Of a stretch of DNA of 64,000 nt, positions 1-8,992 are shown piece by piece. The stretch lies in NCBI RefSeq assembly GCF_003628445.1, contig NZ_RBZO01000021.1, positions 1 through 64,000 on the forward strand, written 5' to 3'. Origin of the DNA: Oceanobacillus bengalensis (GTDB lineage Bacteria; Bacillota; Bacilli; Bacillales; Amphibacillaceae). Made by a program: the position numbers and the translations under genes. Positions within the stretch are counted from its first letter, which is position 1; every line of letters starts with the position of its first letter. The notes beneath the pieces were generated by a model. It made no database searches. It was not told the origin of the DNA and saw nothing but the letters and a program-made list of their open reading frames with translations.

Positions 1-27
1 TGAGCCAAGATCAAACTCTCCAAAAAA
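1..27 (-). rRNA. 16S ribosomal RNA, 5' end only
   Basis: The reverse complement reads GGAGAGTTTGATCTTGGCTC, the universal start of bacterial 16S rRNA; the rest of the gene lies outside the window to the left. The mature 5' end is placed at about base 27 by comparison with the B. subtilis start. One base differs from the usual GATCCTGG. A promoter and a typical Bacillus rrn leader lie upstream on the same strand. Confidence 0.93.
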
Positions 28-130
28 GTTTGTATCTGATTAACACCAATCAATCAGACGAGTCTTAGCTTTTAGAAGTGTTACCTTCTATAGAAAGAAA
101 CTAGCGTTTCTTTTGTATAATTGTCTAGTT

Positions 131-260
131 CGAGCGTTCAACGACTAGCGAAACTTCCTTCACCTCCGTACGATAAGTCAACATCGACTCCTTACGGTCG
201 TCGTGTTTCCTTTATCTCCTTCGGCTCAGTCCAGTTCGTACGTCGTAAAACGAACGCTCT
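131..260. repeat. R2 repeat copy inside the rrn leader
   Basis: The element is bounded by inverted ends GAGCGTTC (132-139) and GAACGCTC (252-259). Its interior contains CGACTAGCGAAACTTCC and ACGATAAGTCAACATCG, which recur with small changes in the clpE leader (28436-28690, opposite orientation) and partly at 48874-48929. It sits within the transcribed pre-rRNA leader. No reading frame in it looks real. Nothing else was seen between 16S and ygxA apart from the promoter and leader element. Confidence 0.7.
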
Positions 261-285
261 CACCTTTCCTTGAATCATACTGGTT

Positions 286-305
286 GTTTTGTTCAGTTTT
301 CAAAG
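286..305 (-). promoter_or_regulatory. Conserved rrn leader element
   Basis: On the minus strand this reads CTTTGAAAACTGAACAAAAC, the stretch that characterises Bacillus rRNA leaders and spacers and is linked to antitermination and pre-rRNA processing. It lies between the rrn promoter and the 16S start, as expected for transcribed leader. Confidence 0.7.
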
Positions 306-343
306 AGCAATTCATTCAGCCGCTTTGTAACAGCGACTTTATT

Positions 344-373
344 AATATAACATACGAGCCAACCACATGTCAA
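344..373 (-). promoter_or_regulatory. rRNA operon promoter (sigma-A type)
   Basis: Minus-strand -35 TTGACA (368-373) and -10 TATATT (344-349) with an 18-base spacer, or TTATAT with 17. It faces the 16S gene and gives a leader of about 300 nt. A second upstream P1 promoter is usual for rrn operons, but I could not identify one confidently. Confidence 0.75.
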
Positions 374-541
374 CAAGTATTTTTGAAATTAATTGTCGTT
401 AAATGCTTTGTTTTAGCGACAAGTTATACTTTATCATGGGTGAAATAGAAAGTCAACGTTTATTTTTTACTTTTTATTAATCCTTGAGAACTTCACTGCC
501 AATGTTATTCTATGAAGAAAGCAGGCACATGTTACTACTTA

Positions 542-1408
542 TTATTGGATTTTATATTTCCTTTGATAAACTCCCTTTCCTTTCGTCTCTTGAAGGACAA
601 CTTCAATCATTTCCTTTTCCTCTAAATAAGATATGATCGCTGACAAATCCAACGTATATGTTTCAATCATTGGAGAACTTTTTAACTCAGCATACGACCA
701 AGGATATTCCTTCATCCTCATAATATCCAATAGATGCTCTACTGAAACCTCTGCTCTGTTTTTTATAACAAAATCCATTGCAAGTATCATTAATTCTATC
801 CGTTTACTAATTTCCTCGTTACTCTCAATAAACTCTTCATATAATTTATAAACTTCTAGATCAATTTGCTTCACTTGATTCCATACGGTTACCTCTGGAT
901 AAAAACCTTTTTCAATCACAGCCAAGCGTGCTAAATAATGTAGGGAATAGAGCACTTTACTATTCGCATCCTTATATTCTTTTAATTCATATAACTCTTT
1001 CGCTTCATTGTAACTCTTCACAAGTTTTCCAAATTCAATTGCTTTACGAATCTTCCTTTTATCACGCGGAAAGTCTCTAAGTTTTTCTTTCAACTCACTT
1101 ATGTATTCATTTCGATCATAAACTACCTTCCCGTTTATTAACCATTCTACCGCTCTTCTATAACTACTTGTATCAACCCATTCCATCAATGTTCCTTCCG
1201 TTACAACATGTAGTGCAGCTGTTTCCCCACCACTCTCATAATGCTTCACATGCCATGATTGCTTCGCTTCTTTAACAATGATTAGTAGGATAATATCAAA
1301 GTTATCTGTTAAGGGGCTGTTTGGTTTGATCTTCTCCATTGTAAGTATTCCAAGTGTATTTTGATCACTTGCACGTTCTTGATAAATAGGTCTTAGGAAA
1401 TTTTCCAT
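542..1408 (-). CDS. ygxA: YgxA-like nucleotidyltransferase-fold protein
   Basis: A 288-residue protein without signal peptide or membrane segment. It resembles the Bacillus YgxA family, usually annotated as nucleotidyltransferase-like; its biochemical function is unknown. The central part is rich in Lys, Glu and Tyr and probably helical (substrate-binding-like), and the last 60 residues look like a small winged-helix region. I chose the ATG at 1408 because GGAGGG precedes it by six bases; an in-frame start nine codons earlier has no ribosome site. The gene lies between rrn and ygzB, exactly as in B. subtilis next to rrnD, which supports the name more than any motif does. Confidence 0.8.
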   Translation of the reverse strand: MENFLRPIYQERASDQNTLGILTMEKIKPNSPLTDNFDIILLIIVKEAKQSWHVKHYESGGETAALHVVTEGTLMEWVDTSSYRRAVEWLINGKVVYDRNEYISELKEKLRDFPRDKRKIRKAIEFGKLVKSYNEAKELYELKEYKDANSKVLYSLHYLARLAVIEKGFYPEVTVWNQVKQIDLEVYKLYEEFIESNEEISKRIELMILAMDFVIKNRAEVSVEHLLDIMRMKEYPWSYAELKSSPMIETYTLDLSAIISYLEEKEMIEVVLQETKGKGVYQRKYKIQ

Positions 1409-1621
1409 TTGATTCCCTCCGCATAAAATAATCAACTTTTAATAAGATATCATTTTTTCTAGTAACTGACTATATAGTAAAACATCAATTTCCGACAAAA
1501 TATCACAAAAAATCTACTCCTATTATATATTTCGTTATATATAATAAAAAACCCTTTTTTCTAGAACGAATTTCCGTAAAAAATATGCTATACTACTGAT
1601 GGAGAAATAAGGAGGATACAT

Positions 1622-1999
1622 ATGGCGGAACGAAACTTAGTTTATTCTAGTAAAATCAATAAAATACGTTCATTTGCTTTGATCTTAATTGGTGCTGGGA
1701 TTCTTTTAATGTATGCTGGACTATTATTGAAAAATACAGAGTGGGTAATGGTACTTTTCTTCATCTTGGGCTTGTTGATGATTCTCTTAAGTTGTGTTGT
1801 ATATGTATGGATCGGCACATTATCCTTAAGGGCCGTCCCTGTTGTTTGTCCTGAATGTGGTAAACCAACAAAAATGTTGGGAAGAGTTGATGCATGTATG
1901 CATTGTAAACAACCATTAACAATGGATAAAGAATTAGAAGGAAAAGAATTTGATGAGAAATATAATTCTAATCGCAAAAAGGATAAAAGCAATAGCTAA
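1622..1999 (+). CDS. ygzB: YgzB family (UPF0295) membrane protein with zinc ribbon
   Basis: A 125-residue protein with two hydrophobic segments (about residues 16-36 and 42-66). These are followed by a cytosolic zinc-ribbon-like module with paired cysteines (CPECGK and CMHCKQ, about residues 77-99) and a charged, lysine-rich tail. This is the UPF0295/YgzB arrangement; the function is unknown. AAGGAGG sits eight bases before the ATG. It is transcribed divergently from ygxA and convergently towards perR, as in B. subtilis. A strong terminator follows the stop. Confidence 0.9.
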   Translation: MAERNLVYSSKINKIRSFALILIGAGILLMYAGLLLKNTEWVMVLFFILGLLMILLSCVVYVWIGTLSLRAVPVVCPECGKPTKMLGRVDACMHCKQPLTMDKELEGKEFDEKYNSNRKKDKSNS

Positions 2000-2001
2000 A
2001 T

Positions 2002-2039
2002 AAAAAATCCAAATGCAATTTCACGCATTTGGATTTTTT
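2002..2039 (+). terminator. Terminator after ygzB
   Basis: A perfect 15-bp stem, AAAAAATCCAAATGC (2002-2016) with GCATTTGGATTTTTT (2025-2039) and an 8-base loop, ending in a T run. Because it is A/T-flanked on both sides it may also stop the converging perR transcript. Confidence 0.9.
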
Positions 2040-2163
2040 ATTTGGGATAAGTATAGTATAAAAATTCCCTTGCTACATTTTCTTTTCAGTAAAAGCACCG
2101 TCTAACACCAGCACTCGTTGCGAAGATACTCCATATACCTCTAAATGCGCTTTCGTTTTTCTT

Positions 2164-2607
2164 TTAATGACCTTTACTTGGTACTTTCTTACATTCTTTA
2201 CATGTACCATAAACTTCTAGGCGATGGTGACTAACATCGAATCCTGTCACCTGCTCGGCTAACGATTCTACTTCATCTAGTGATGGGTAGTGAAAGTCAA
2301 CTATCTTACCACATTGGTCACAAATAATATGGTAGTGCTTTGTCGTATTACAATCAAACCGACTTGATGAATCTCCATATGTTAGTTCACGTACTAGACC
2401 AACTTCACGCAAAACGCGCAAATTATTATATACAGTTGCAACACTCATATTGGGAAACTTACCTTCAAGTGCCTTATAAATCTCATCCGCTGTAGGATGG
2501 ATCATTGAATTAAGTAGATATTCAAGTACCGCATGACGTTGTGGTGTGATACGGACTCCTGATTCCTTCAAAGTATCAATCGCTTGGTGTAAACGTTTTT
2601 CAGACAC
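2164..2607 (-). CDS. perR: Peroxide-stress repressor PerR
   Basis: Fur-family metal-dependent repressor of 147 residues. From the GTG at 2607 the numbering reproduces B. subtilis PerR exactly. The regulatory Fe/Mn ligands are H37, D85, H91, H93 and D104, and the structural zinc cysteines are C96, C99, C136 and C139. Thus the histidines whose iron-catalysed oxidation senses H2O2 are all present. The winged helix is in the first 80 residues ([11 protein letters not shown] is the recognition region). I prefer GTG 2607 because AGGTGG precedes it by six bases; the ATG five codons earlier is too close to that site. Its promoter carries a PerR box, implying autoregulation, and another near-perfect box precedes the P-type ATPase gene at 36149. 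Confidence 0.95.
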   Translation of the reverse strand: MSEKRLHQAIDTLKESGVRITPQRHAVLEYLLNSMIHPTADEIYKALEGKFPNMSVATVYNNLRVLREVGLVRELTYGDSSSRFDCNTTKHYHIICDQCGKIVDFHYPSLDEVESLAEQVTGFDVSHHRLEVYGTCKECKKVPSKGH

Positions 2608-2660
2608 AGTCATCCACCTCACTTTCAGTTAATTTATACCTGTTTAATAATATTATTAAT

Positions 2661-2707
2661 TTATAATCTTTATAAATAGTTTACCTTCTATGATTACTTT
2701 CTGTCAA
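2661..2707 (-). promoter_or_regulatory. perR promoter with PerR box
   Basis: Minus-strand -35 TTGACA (2702-2707) and -10 TAAACT (2678-2683), 18-base spacer. Just downstream, 2661-2675 reads TTATAATCTTTATAA, matching 13 of the 14 specified positions of the PerR consensus TTATAATNATTATAA. A separate perfect 16-bp palindrome, TTAATAATATTATTAA, lies at 2644-2659. The positions favour repression by blocking promoter escape. Confidence 0.82.
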
Positions 2708-2794
2708 TATAAGTACCTTGATTATAGTATTAATATATGTCTAGTCCCTTGATTTGATTTCTCGTCCTGTTTATTTCCTTCTATATTATCCAAT

Positions 2795-3355
2795 TTAAAT
2801 ATCAGCTACCAGCGATTTCTCTTCTCCACCTAAGCATGTATTAATATAACGTGCTGCAACAAAGAGAAAATCGGATAATCGATTGAGATACTGCCTTACA
2901 AAGGGATTTTCTAGTTCATCTTCAAGCGCCACTGCTGTTCGCTCTGCACGCCTTGCAACGGTTCTTGCAACATGTAGGGTACTAGATATACGATTTCCAG
3001 AAGGTAAAATAAAGTTTTTAAGTGGTTCAAGATGCTGATCCCATTCATCAATTTGCTTTTCCAGTTCATCGATATGTTCCTGCTTAAGCTTCCAGGCAAC
3101 TTCTTTTCCTTTTGGAGTTGATAATTCCGCTCCCACATGAAACATGATTGTTTGTACACGATGCATCGTCTCAAGGAACTCTTCCTTCCCATCCCATTCT
3201 TCCTGTTCTAAAAAACTAACCGCTAATCCAATAAAAGAATTCGCTTCATCGCATGTCCCATAAGCTTCTACACGTAAATCATTCTTTGGAACTCTTTCCC
3301 CATATACAAGTGAAGTCAACCCTTTGTCACCTGATCGTGTATAAATTCTCGCCAT
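2795..3355 (-). CDS. yvqK: PduO-type cob(I)alamin adenosyltransferase
   Basis: ATP:cob(I)alamin adenosyltransferase, 186 residues, makes adenosylcobalamin from corrinoid and ATP. The N-terminal ATP-binding signature is clear (TRSGDKGLTSL, residues 6-16), as is the conserved YGTCDEANSFIG (about 32-43) and the C-terminal VARTVARRAER ... RYLNRLSDFLF segment that forms the trimer active site. It starts with ATG and ends 2 bp... upstream gene 3358-4305 on the same strand ends immediately before its start, so the two are probably co-transcribed. No B12-dependent enzyme is visible in the window, so the user of the cofactor lies elsewhere. Confidence 0.9.
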   Translation of the reverse strand: MARIYTRSGDKGLTSLVYGERVPKNDLRVEAYGTCDEANSFIGLAVSFLEQEEWDGKEEFLETMHRVQTIMFHVGAELSTPKGKEVAWKLKQEHIDELEKQIDEWDQHLEPLKNFILPSGNRISSTLHVARTVARRAERTAVALEDELENPFVRQYLNRLSDFLFVAARYINTCLGGEEKSLVADI

Positions 3356-3357
3356 TA

Positions 3358-4305
3358 TTAATACCCCCTATCCAAATCAATTCTATTAACAAAGTTTTTC
3401 TCATTCGTTTCATATTTTTCTATGTTTTTTGCCAAAATTTCAAGTGCCCTCTTCATATAATTAGGTGATAGCCCCGAAACATGAGGAGTCACTGTAATAT
3501 TTTCTTCTCCCCAGAAAGGATGATTCTCAGGTAATGGTTCTTCATGAAACACATCTAATACAGCGTGAGCAATTTCCCCAGTCTGAACAGCTGTTAGAAG
3601 ATCAGCTTCTATTACCGCATCGCCTCTACCCATATTAAGGAATACAGCATTTTCAGGCATCAATTTGAACTGTTCTAACGTAAAAACGTCCTTCGTTTCC
3701 TCTGTACTTGGTAATACCGATACAATAAAATCTGTCGATGGCAAATAGCTATCTAGATTTTCTATCTTATCGTTTTCATCAAAATATTCAACCGTATTCC
3801 CACTTCTAGAAACACCGATTGTCTTCATTCGGAATGCTTTAGCTAATCGGGCTACTTCACTTCCAATCGCACCAGTACCAGCAACAAGCATTGTTTTCCC
3901 ACTAATTTCCTGCATACGTATAGACTTATCCCATATATGGTTTTCCTCGTTTTTCGTAATAACTTTTGCCTGGCGATATACTTGGAGAAGCATCGAGATC
4001 GCATATTCAGACATTTGAATCGCATGAATTCCTTTAGCATTTGTTACGGTAATCCCTTTCTCTTTTAGCAATGAAAAAGGAAAGCCATCCACACCAGCAG
4101 AAAGTACAGCAATCCATTTTAGCTTCTTAGCCTCACTTAATAATTTTTCATCCACGTCATCACCAAAGGTAACGTAAACCACTGCATCTTTCACGTTCTC
4201 AAAAGCCTCTTTAGCAGAATGACAAAAAATAAATGTTTGCCGAGGAAAGCTTGTCCTTAATCGTTCCTGATGCTTGCTTGAAATTTTTGCAGAAAAAACA
4301 ATCAT
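3358..4305 (-). CDS. D-2-hydroxyacid dehydrogenase (NAD-binding)
   Basis: A 315-residue member of the D-isomer-specific 2-hydroxyacid dehydrogenase family. The Rossmann NAD site is GTGAIGSEVARLAKAF (about residues 143-158). The catalytic trio can be placed: Arg in LNMGRGDAV, Glu in FHEEPLPENHPFW and His in VTPHVSGLS. The substrate is not predictable from sequence; glyoxylate/hydroxypyruvate reductase or phosphoglycerate-dehydrogenase-like activity are both possible. The start is the ATG at 4305, six bases after GGGAGG; an upstream in-frame start overlaps that site. It sits directly before the cobalamin adenosyltransferase gene. Confidence 0.88.
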   Translation of the reverse strand: MIVFSAKISSKHQERLRTSFPRQTFIFCHSAKEAFENVKDAVVYVTFGDDVDEKLLSEAKKLKWIAVLSAGVDGFPFSLLKEKGITVTNAKGIHAIQMSEYAISMLLQVYRQAKVITKNEENHIWDKSIRMQEISGKTMLVAGTGAIGSEVARLAKAFRMKTIGVSRSGNTVEYFDENDKIENLDSYLPSTDFIVSVLPSTEETKDVFTLEQFKLMPENAVFLNMGRGDAVIEADLLTAVQTGEIAHAVLDVFHEEPLPENHPFWGEENITVTPHVSGLSPNYMKRALEILAKNIEKYETNEKNFVNRIDLDRGY

Positions 4306-4437
4306 GTTCGTACCTCCCAAGAAATGATTTACTATTATTTTACCTAAAATTATGAAAGATTGGGAGTATTATTACTTATTATCATTTTTATTAGGCGTCT
4401 CTATATCCTATTCAAATAAAAGACAACGTATTACTAA

Positions 4438-4475
4438 AAAAGAGAAGCATACGGAATCCCGCTAACTTCTCTTTT
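4438..4475 (-). terminator. Terminator after bcp
   Basis: AAAAGAGAAG (4438-4447) pairs with CTTCTCTTTT (4466-4475) around an 18-base loop, directly behind the bcp stop codon; the minus strand ends in a T run. Confidence 0.8.
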
Positions 4476-4477
4476 CA

Positions 4478-4948
4478 TTATGATAAGTTTTCACGTATAT
4501 ACTGTAGTGCGTCTTCTACATGACCTTGCACTTTTACTTTACGATATTCCTTTTGTAAGACGCCTTCCTTATCAAGAATAAATGTAGAGCGTTCAATTCC
4601 GTAATATTCCTTGCCAAAGTTCTTTTTCAGTTTCCATACGTCAAAATCCTCTGCAACTTGATGTTCTTCGTCTGCTAAAAGAAGAAATGGCAATTCATGT
4701 TTATCAATGAATTTTTGATGCTTTTCAATTGGATCTGGGCTAACACCAATAATAACCGCATCAAGGTCTGCAAAACTTTCGTGATTATCACGGAAATCAC
4801 AAGCTTCTGTCGTACAACCTGGAGTCATATCTTTCGGGTAAAAGTATAATACGATATTTTTCCCACGGAAATCGGATAAGCTCACCTGTTCACCATTTTG
4901 GCTTGGTAATGTAAAATCCTTTACTTGTTTTCCTACTTCAATTGTCAC
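4478..4948 (-). CDS. bcp: Thiol peroxidase Bcp (peroxiredoxin Q)
   Basis: Thioredoxin-dependent peroxiredoxin of 156 residues that reduces H2O2 and organic hydroperoxides in the cytosol. The peroxidatic Cys is C45 in FYPKDMTPGCTTEACDFRD, and the resolving Cys is C50, the spacing of the Bcp/PrxQ subclass. Length is normal. It belongs to the conserved gsaB-bcp-perR neighbourhood of Bacillus, so peroxide defence genes stand next to their regulator. No PerR box was seen directly upstream. Confidence 0.95.
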   Translation of the reverse strand: MTIEVGKQVKDFTLPSQNGEQVSLSDFRGKNIVLYFYPKDMTPGCTTEACDFRDNHESFADLDAVIIGVSPDPIEKHQKFIDKHELPFLLLADEEHQVAEDFDVWKLKKNFGKEYYGIERSTFILDKEGVLQKEYRKVKVQGHVEDALQYIRENLS

Positions 4949-4997
4949 TTAAGATTCCTCCCCTTTTTCCCAACTATACCATATCATTCATCTAGGT

Positions 4998-5435
4998 TCA
5001 TTTATCTCTACTTCTTTCCCTTGCTTCAAATAGTTTTAATACAAATGCAGTCGGTAGAACATAACCAATTAGCGCTTCAACTAAGGCAATAAATCTCCCT
5101 AATCCGATTGGTGTAATATCCCCATATCCGATCGTTAACATGGTCGCACCACTAAAATATATTGAGTGAATAATTGACCCTAACAAACTCGGTTGTCTTA
5201 ACTCACCATTTTCTACCAAAACAATCCCTTGAAACGAAAGAATAAAGTATATCAAACCAAAACCTAAAATTACGATGATATAAATAACTAGTAAGGCAAA
5301 AAATAGTTCACTTGAAAATCTACTTTCTCTAAGTTCAAATTGCACATAAATCTTCTTACCTTTAATAAATCCAATAATGCTTATACCTATAATGAAACAA
5401 GTAAGTAAAATAAAAATCCAAGGAATTATATTCAT
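4998..5435 (-). CDS. Small two-helix potassium channel protein
   Basis: A 145-residue membrane protein with three hydrophobic segments: an N-terminal helix, a helix near residues 45-70, and, after the pore loop, a final helix ending in a short positively charged tail. The selectivity filter TIGYGDITPIG marks it as an Ion_trans_2-type K+ channel. No RCK/TrkA domain is attached, so any gating domain would be on another protein. The start is the ATG at 5435, nine bases after AAGGGG; an in-frame ATG six codons earlier overlaps this site. Minus strand, 49 bp upstream of bcp, possibly in the same transcript. Confidence 0.85.
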   Translation of the reverse strand: MNIIPWIFILLTCFIIGISIIGFIKGKKIYVQFELRESRFSSELFFALLVIYIIVILGFGLIYFILSFQGIVLVENGELRQPSLLGSIIHSIYFSGATMLTIGYGDITPIGLGRFIALVEALIGYVLPTAFVLKLFEARERSRDK

Positions 5436-5585
5436 AAATAAGTACCCCTTCATTAAACTCTATTCTATCTATATGTTGGATTTCCTAAAAGCTTGTCTCT
5501 TTTTAATTCATGACAAGTTTTTCGTGTTATTCGGTATTTTTTGGTATATTAAGTACGGGTTTAATTTTTGAGGAGGAATCTACTA

Positions 5586-6878
5586 ATGAATTTTTCTAAA
5601 TCGGAAGCATTATATAATGAAGCACTAGGACTTATTGTTGGCGGGGTCAATTCTCCTTCCCGAGCATATAAAGCAGTCGGTGGAGGCTCACCTGTATACA
5701 TGGAAAGAGGAGAAGGTGCGTACTTTTATGATGTTGACGGTAATAAATATATTGATTATTTAGCAGCATATGGACCAATTATTACTGGTTTCGCTCATCC
5801 ACATATTACAAAAGCGATTCATGAAGCTGCAAACAACGGTGTTCTATTCGGTACGCCAACAAGCCTTGAAAATAAATTTGCTAAAATGTTAACGGAAGCC
5901 ATTCCTTCATTAGAGCGTGTTCGTTTTAATAATTCAGGTACAGAAGCTGTGATGACAACGATACGTGTTGCTCGTGCTTACACTGGAAGAACGAAAATCA
6001 TTAAATTTGCAGGGTGCTATCATGGACACTTCGACGCAGTTCTCGTTCAAGCTGGATCAGGTCCATCAACATTAGGTACACCAGATTCTGCTGGTGTTCC
6101 AGTTTCTACTGCTGAAGATGTTATCACCGTTCCATTTAATGACCTAGTTTCATATAAGGAAGCATTAAATAAATGGGGAGATCAAATTGCTGCTGTTTTA
6201 GTTGAACCTGTTGTCGGCAACTTCGGTATTGTAGAACCAGAGGAAGGTTTCTTACAAGCTGTAAACGACCTAACACACGAAGCTGGTGCATTGGTTATCT
6301 ATGATGAGGTAATTACCGCTTTCCGCTTTACATATGGTAGTGCACAACAATTATACGGCGTCGAGCCAGATATGACTGCTATGGGTAAAATTATCGGCGG
6401 TGGCCTTCCAATTGGGGCATATGGTGGTAAAAAAGAAATCATGGAGCAAGTTGCACCGCTTGGACCAGCATATCAAGCGGGCACAATGTCTGGAAATCCA
6501 GCATCAATGTCTGCTGGAATTGCTTGTTTAGAAGTACTCAGCCAGGAGGGTGTCTACGAAAAACTAGACAGGCTTGGTTCGCGTTTAGAAAAAGGCATTC
6601 TCGCTAAAGCAGAAACTCACGGAATGCATATTACAGTAAATCGTCTATGTGGCGCTCTAACTGTATTTTTCGATGTAGATAAAGTAACGAACTATGATGA
6701 AGCACAAGCAAGTAATGGAGAAAAGTTTGGTGAATTTTTCAAGTTGATGCTAAAAGAAGGCATTAACCTAGCACCTTCTAAATATGAAGCATGGTTCTTA
6801 ACAACCGAACATACAGAAGCAGATATTGACGAAACAATCCGCGCTGTAGGAAATGCATTTGAGAAAATGGCTAAATAA
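5586..6878 (+). CDS. gsaB: Glutamate-1-semialdehyde 2,1-aminomutase (second type)
   Basis: PLP-dependent class-III aminotransferase, 430 residues, converting glutamate-1-semialdehyde to 5-aminolevulinate for haem and tetrapyrrole synthesis. Visible are the GSA signature [16 protein letters not shown] near the N terminus, the PLP-contacting [10 protein letters not shown] and the Schiff-base lysine in [16 protein letters not shown] (about residue 266). The true start is the ATG at 5586, nine bases after AGGAGG; an in-frame TTG six codons upstream overlaps that site. Its place beside bcp and perR matches B. subtilis gsaB (ygaF-ygaG region), the paralogue of hemL. Confidence 0.93.
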   Translation: MNFSKSEALYNEALGLIVGGVNSPSRAYKAVGGGSPVYMERGEGAYFYDVDGNKYIDYLAAYGPIITGFAHPHITKAIHEAANNGVLFGTPTSLENKFAKMLTEAIPSLERVRFNNSGTEAVMTTIRVARAYTGRTKIIKFAGCYHGHFDAVLVQAGSGPSTLGTPDSAGVPVSTAEDVITVPFNDLVSYKEALNKWGDQIAAVLVEPVVGNFGIVEPEEGFLQAVNDLTHEAGALVIYDEVITAFRFTYGSAQQLYGVEPDMTAMGKIIGGGLPIGAYGGKKEIMEQVAPLGPAYQAGTMSGNPASMSAGIACLEVLSQEGVYEKLDRLGSRLEKGILAKAETHGMHITVNRLCGALTVFFDVDKVTNYDEAQASNGEKFGEFFKLMLKEGINLAPSKYEAWFLTTEHTEADIDETIRAVGNAFEKMAK

Positions 6879-6892
6879 ATAGATTTTAACAC

Positions 6893-6924
6893 GCACCTTC
6901 CGTTTTGGAAGGTGCATTCTTTTT
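6893..6924 (+). terminator. Terminator after gsaB
   Basis: GCACCTTCC (6893-6901) and GGAAGGTGC (6907-6915) form a 9-bp stem with a 5-base loop, followed by a T-rich run. Confidence 0.88.
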
Positions 6925-6999
6925 AATATCCCCTTACCTTAGCTTACTATATATAAAGTGCTGGCATACTTAGTGGTGGATAGATATAATTTCTTCCTC

Positions 7000-8898
7000 T
7001 TATGCTGGTGTTACTTCTAGACTTTTTTCTTCCTTCTTACCTTTACGGCTGAAGCGAATCAGTCGCATAGCGTTCAGAATAACGAGCAGGACACTCGCTT
7101 CATGAATGAACATGCCTGATGCCAAGTGAATAATTCCTCCGAGCACCCCTGCTAATAGAACAAAGACAATGCCTACTGCTAAAAAGGTGTTTTGCTTCAT
7201 GTTGCGAATGGTTGCTTTGGAAAGTGAATATGCATGTGAGAATTGGGATAATTTATCTGCCATTAAGACGACATCTGCCGTTTCCATTGAAATGTCTGTT
7301 CCACCTTCTCCTATTGCCAATCCGATATCTGCGGTAGCAATTGCTGGAGCATCGTTTATACCATCCCCTGCCATTGCAACAACATGACCAGATTCTTTTA
7401 ATTGTTTTACATATTTCACTTTATCTTCAGGTAGTAATTCTGCATGAACCTCATCAATTTCTAACTGATTAGCAACAATTTCTGCTGTGTGTTTATTGTC
7501 TCCAGTGAGCATAATAATTTTCTTAATACCATTTTTCCTCATTTCTGCTAGTGCGCTTGGTGCGTCTTCTCTAATTTGGTCCGCAATCGAGAAGATTCCA
7601 GCAACCTTACCATCAACAGCTGCGAAAATAGCAGTGTTCCCTGCTTTCTCACGGTTTACTGCATATGTGACAATTTCTATCGGTATGTCAATGTTCTCAG
7701 ACCTCATTAATTTACGGTTACCAATGACAAGTACTTTTCCTCCCAATGTAACACGTATTCCGTTTCCTTTAATGACTTCACTTTTCTCTGGTTCTTCGTC
7801 TAACGTAATATCTCTTGCTTTTGCTTCTTTCACAATTGTTTGGCCCAGATGATGTTCAGAGATCATTTCAGCTTCGGCAACAAGTTGTAATATCGCATTT
7901 TCTTCGTAATCGTTAAATGTTTTAATATCAGTAACTTCAGGTTTTCCTTTTGTGAGTGTTCCAGTTTTATCAAATACAAGCGTGTCAACTTTAGAGAAAC
8001 TATCCATTACTTCTCCACCTTTTACGAGTACCCCATGTTTCGCACCATTTCCAATTCCAGCTACATTCGAGACTGGAGCACCGATTACAAGTGCACCAGG
8101 GCAAGCGACTACTAAGAATGTAATGGCTACGTGCAAATCTCTTGTCAGAACATATACGAGTACAGACAAGATAACAACGGCTGGTGTGTAAACATTTGCG
8201 AATTTATCGAGAAATTTTTGCGTTTTTGATTTGGATTCCTGTGCTTCTTCCACCAGTTCAATAATTTTTGCAAACGTTGTATCATCGCCCACTTTTTCAG
8301 CAATCATTTCAATGTAGCCATTGTCAACAATCGTTCCACTGAAAACTTTATCATCCATTTTTTTCACTGCGGGAACAGACTCCCCAGTTACAGCTGCTTC
8401 ATTTAATGAAGCCTGACCTGAGACTATACTGCCGTCAACTGGAACCTTTCCACCTGATCGAATAATAATCCGATCTCCTAGGACAACATCTTCCACTGGA
8501 ATGGTTTCTATATCACCATTACGAATAACGGTTGCTTCTTGTGGTGCCATATCAACAAGGTCTTTTAGGGAAGAACGCGTTTTTTCCAACGTACGTGCTT
8601 CTAGATAATCTCCAAATAAGAAGAGGAAGGTTACAACCGCAGACTCAACATATTCGCCGATAAACAGTGCACCAATTACGGCGATTGTTACTAACAGTTC
8701 AATACTGAATGCTTTCATACGTAAGGCTTGAAATGCTTTCGTGAAAATGGGTATTCCAGCAATAATCGTGGTAATGACTAAGATTGTTTGACGCACATTG
8801 TAATAGCCTGCGAGGTTAACGACAAGTGCTAGTACTAATAATCCTCCCGATAAAAATGTGATTTGTTTTTTATATTTATTAATCCATTGAATAAACAT
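7000..8898 (-). CDS. P1B-type metal-transporting ATPase with CPG motif
   Basis: Heavy-metal translocating P-type ATPase of 632 residues, predicted to export a metal cation across the cytoplasmic membrane. In order: about four N-terminal membrane helices with no CxxC metal-binding domain, the actuator loop with TGES, the ion-site helix with ACPGAL, the phosphorylation site DKTGTLTKGKP, MLTGDN and GDGINDAPA, then two final helices. CPG replaces the common CPC, and the last helix carries HEASVLLVILN rather than the HEGST of P1B-4 enzymes, so the metal cannot be named; Zn, Cd, Co, Mn or Fe are candidates. The start is the ATG at 8898 after AAAGGAG; the frame is open 36 codons further but without a ribosome site. 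A GC-rich palindrome lies upstream. Confidence 0.9.
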   Translation of the reverse strand: MFIQWINKYKKQITFLSGGLLVLALVVNLAGYYNVRQTILVITTIIAGIPIFTKAFQALRMKAFSIELLVTIAVIGALFIGEYVESAVVTFLFLFGDYLEARTLEKTRSSLKDLVDMAPQEATVIRNGDIETIPVEDVVLGDRIIIRSGGKVPVDGSIVSGQASLNEAAVTGESVPAVKKMDDKVFSGTIVDNGYIEMIAEKVGDDTTFAKIIELVEEAQESKSKTQKFLDKFANVYTPAVVILSVLVYVLTRDLHVAITFLVVACPGALVIGAPVSNVAGIGNGAKHGVLVKGGEVMDSFSKVDTLVFDKTGTLTKGKPEVTDIKTFNDYEENAILQLVAEAEMISEHHLGQTIVKEAKARDITLDEEPEKSEVIKGNGIRVTLGGKVLVIGNRKLMRSENIDIPIEIVTYAVNREKAGNTAIFAAVDGKVAGIFSIADQIREDAPSALAEMRKNGIKKIIMLTGDNKHTAEIVANQLEIDEVHAELLPEDKVKYVKQLKESGHVVAMAGDGINDAPAIATADIGLAIGEGGTDISMETADVVLMADKLSQFSHAYSLSKATIRNMKQNTFLAVGIVFVLLAGVLGGIIHLASGMFIHEASVLLVILNAMRLIRFSRKGKKEEKSLEVTPA

Positions 8899-8992
8899 CG
8901 TGCATCTTCTCCTTTTTATATGACACATAATTGGATAAGCAATCATTGTTTTCCTTATGAATTCATCATAAAGGAGAATTGCTAAAATGAAA

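Noticed and set aside
203-448. 81-codon frame in the rrn leader
   Set aside because: Lies antisense across the rrn leader, R2 repeat and promoter; no ribosome site; not a gene.
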